Both the position numbers and the translations under genes were made by a program. From JAPOXR01 sp965199765 (GTDB lineage Bacteria > Pseudomonadota > Alphaproteobacteria > Rhodobacterales > Rhodobacteraceae): 64,000 bases of DNA. Below the pieces are notes generated by a model that did not search any database, was not told the origin of the DNA, and saw nothing but the letters and a program-made list of their open reading frames with translations. Location of the stretch: the NCBI GenBank assembly GCA_965199765.1, contig CBDATC010000001.1, positions 1,116,001-1,180,000 of the forward strand, in the 5' to 3' direction. Positions 63,164 to 64,000 of the stretch are shown here, one piece after another (position 1 is the stretch's first letter; every line of letters begins with the position of its first letter).

Positions 63164-63798
63164 CAAGGCTTGTCGGCGCAGAGCGGATAACAGCGGGATT
63201 CTTAGCCGATGTTTCACGTGAAACATTAGAGCGTTTGGAAATTTTCGCACGGGAATTGACAAGGTGGAATCCGTCATCCTCGCTGGTTTCCGATTCCAGC
63301 CTGCCGCATATCTGGAATCGGCATTTTCTCGACTCCGCGCAATTCTTGAAATACGGGCCGGTCGCAGGGCGTTGGCTGGATATCGGATCTGGAGGCGGAT
63401 TTCCAGGTTTGGTGCTGGCGATACTGGCAATGGAAATGGCTCCTAAAGCACGATTTTCCCTTGTGGAGGCTTCGACGCGCAAATGCCAGTTTTTGCGAAC
63501 AGTATCGAATAAGATCGGTGTTCCAGTGCGGGTGCATGAGTGTCGCGCAGAACATCTTGACCCGTACTGCGCCGATGCGATAACAGCGCGGGCGGTGGCG
63601 AAATTGCCGCGTTTGCTGAAGCTGGCGGAACCCCATTTGGCGCCAAATGGGGTGTGTCTGTTTGCGAAAGGCGCACAACGCGCCAGCGAGATCCAACTGG
63701 CGCGAGCGGATTGGGCATTCACATTTGAGGAGAAGCCAAGCTTGACGGATACCTGTTCCGCCGTGCTTGTTATTCAAGGAGTTACGCGTGTCAATTAA
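63160..63798 (+). CDS. rsmG: 16S rRNA (guanine(527)-N(7))-methyltransferase RsmG
   Basis: 212 residues from ATG 63160, overlapping the mnmG stop; the upstream extension of the frame is rejected. The SAM motif is WLDIGSGGGFPGLVLAI near residue 68, with FSLVEASTRKCQFL following and AITARAVAKLPRLLKLAEP near 140. The segment DVSRETLERL is encoded by DNA that contains the perfect parS site, a known feature of alphaproteobacterial rsmG. The stop overlaps the parA start. Confidence 0.96.
   Translation: MTRLVGAERITAGFLADVSRETLERLEIFARELTRWNPSSSLVSDSSLPHIWNRHFLDSAQFLKYGPVAGRWLDIGSGGGFPGLVLAILAMEMAPKARFSLVEASTRKCQFLRTVSNKIGVPVRVHECRAEHLDPYCADAITARAVAKLPRLLKLAEPHLAPNGVCLFAKGAQRASEIQLARADWAFTFEEKPSLTDTCSAVLVIQGVTRVN
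63210..63225. promoter_or_regulatory. parS: parS centromere site inside rsmG
   Basis: TGTTTCACGTGAAACA, a perfect match to the bacterial parS consensus, lies at codons 17-22 of rsmG. ParB binds such sites near the origin to segregate chromosomes; parA begins 560 bp downstream. Confidence 0.93.
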
Positions 63799-64000
63799 GC
63801 CTGCACCGAACCCCGCCCCTCGAATCTTTGCCGTTACTAATCAAAAGGGCGGAGTAGGGAAAACCACAACAGCGGTGAATCTGGCTGCCGCTCTCGCCGA
63901 AACGGGAGCAAAAACGCTTGTTGTGGATTTGGATCCCCAAGGGAACGCATCGACGGGACTCGGAATTGATCAGAGCGATCATGAACTCTCGGTTCATCAG
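63788..64000 (+). CDS. parA: chromosome partitioning protein ParA (partial)
   Basis: 71 N-terminal residues are visible before the window ends. The deviant Walker A is VTNQKGGVGKTTTAVNLAAA, followed by TLVVDLDPQGNASTGLGI, both diagnostic of ParA ATPases. GTG 63788 has AGGAG six bases upstream and overlaps the rsmG end. parB should follow outside the window. Confidence 0.95.
   Translation, partial: MSIKPAPNPAPRIFAVTNQKGGVGKTTTAVNLAAALAETGAKTLVVDLDPQGNASTGLGIDQSDHELSVHQ

Overview
The window looks like the chromosome of an alphaproteobacterium, most likely a Rhodobacterales-type lineage. The reasons are gene order and family content: alkB-dnaK-dnaJ; hrcA-grpE divergent from rph-rdgB-hemW; rimP-nusA-ylxR-infB; smr, tim44 and fxsA; and the replication-origin neighbourhood dnaQ-coaE-aroE-maf | hemJ-rho-mnmE-mnmG-rsmG-parA. 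By eye the G+C content is moderate (mid-50s percent). TTG and GTG starts are fairly common. Several stretches of 0.7-1 kb hold only decayed genes (IS630 and IS256 transposase remnants, a frameshifted flavin-nucleotide-binding protein), which suggests some genome erosion.

Layout. 1-4.5 kb: cysQ (partial), alkB, dnaK, dnaJ. 4.5-6.6 kb: a D-2-hydroxyacid dehydrogenase followed by the two subunits of a sulfopyruvate decarboxylase, read as a sulfolactate branch. 7.5-13.9 kb: a probable operon of an NMT1/SsuA-type ABC importer, an FAD oxidoreductase, a type III CoA-transferase, an enoyl-CoA hydratase and a 7Fe-type ferredoxin, with unknown substrate. 14-15.3 kb: IS256 remnant and a class II aldolase. 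15.6-22.9 kb: mutS, grpE-hrcA, rph-rdgB-hemW. 22.9-29.9 kb: a minus-strand operon of DapA-family protein, aldehyde dehydrogenase, FAD amine oxidase, two short-chain dehydrogenases and a non-pyrrolysine MttB-family methyltransferase. 30-35.6 kb: poorly coding accessory DNA with an Rpn-type nuclease, an AhpD-like protein, an OmpA-like protein and a DUF1801 protein. 36.2-42.3 kb: translation/transcription operon. 42.4-57.7 kb: smr, tim44 and fxsA, then a sulfonate island, then secB, dnaQ, coaE, aroE and maf. 57.7-64 kb: candidate oriC, then hemJ, rho, mnmE, mnmG, rsmG and parA, with a perfect parS in rsmG and a near-parS at the mnmG start.

The main biological theme is C2/C3 sulfonate catabolism in two separated modules that meet at sulfoacetaldehyde. 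SlcC-like enzyme plus ComDE would turn sulfolactate into sulfoacetaldehyde. A GMC oxidoreductase encoded with a TRAP importer would turn isethionate into the same intermediate. Xsc and Pta then release sulfite and make acetyl-CoA. The TRAP-GMC-xsc-pta block sits exactly between fxsA and secB, genes that are neighbours in many relatives, so it looks inserted. The other two catabolic operons (ABC-FAD-CaiB-hydratase-ferredoxin, and MttB-SDR-SDR-FAD-ALDH-DapA) have no assigned substrate and are the best candidates for undescribed pathways.
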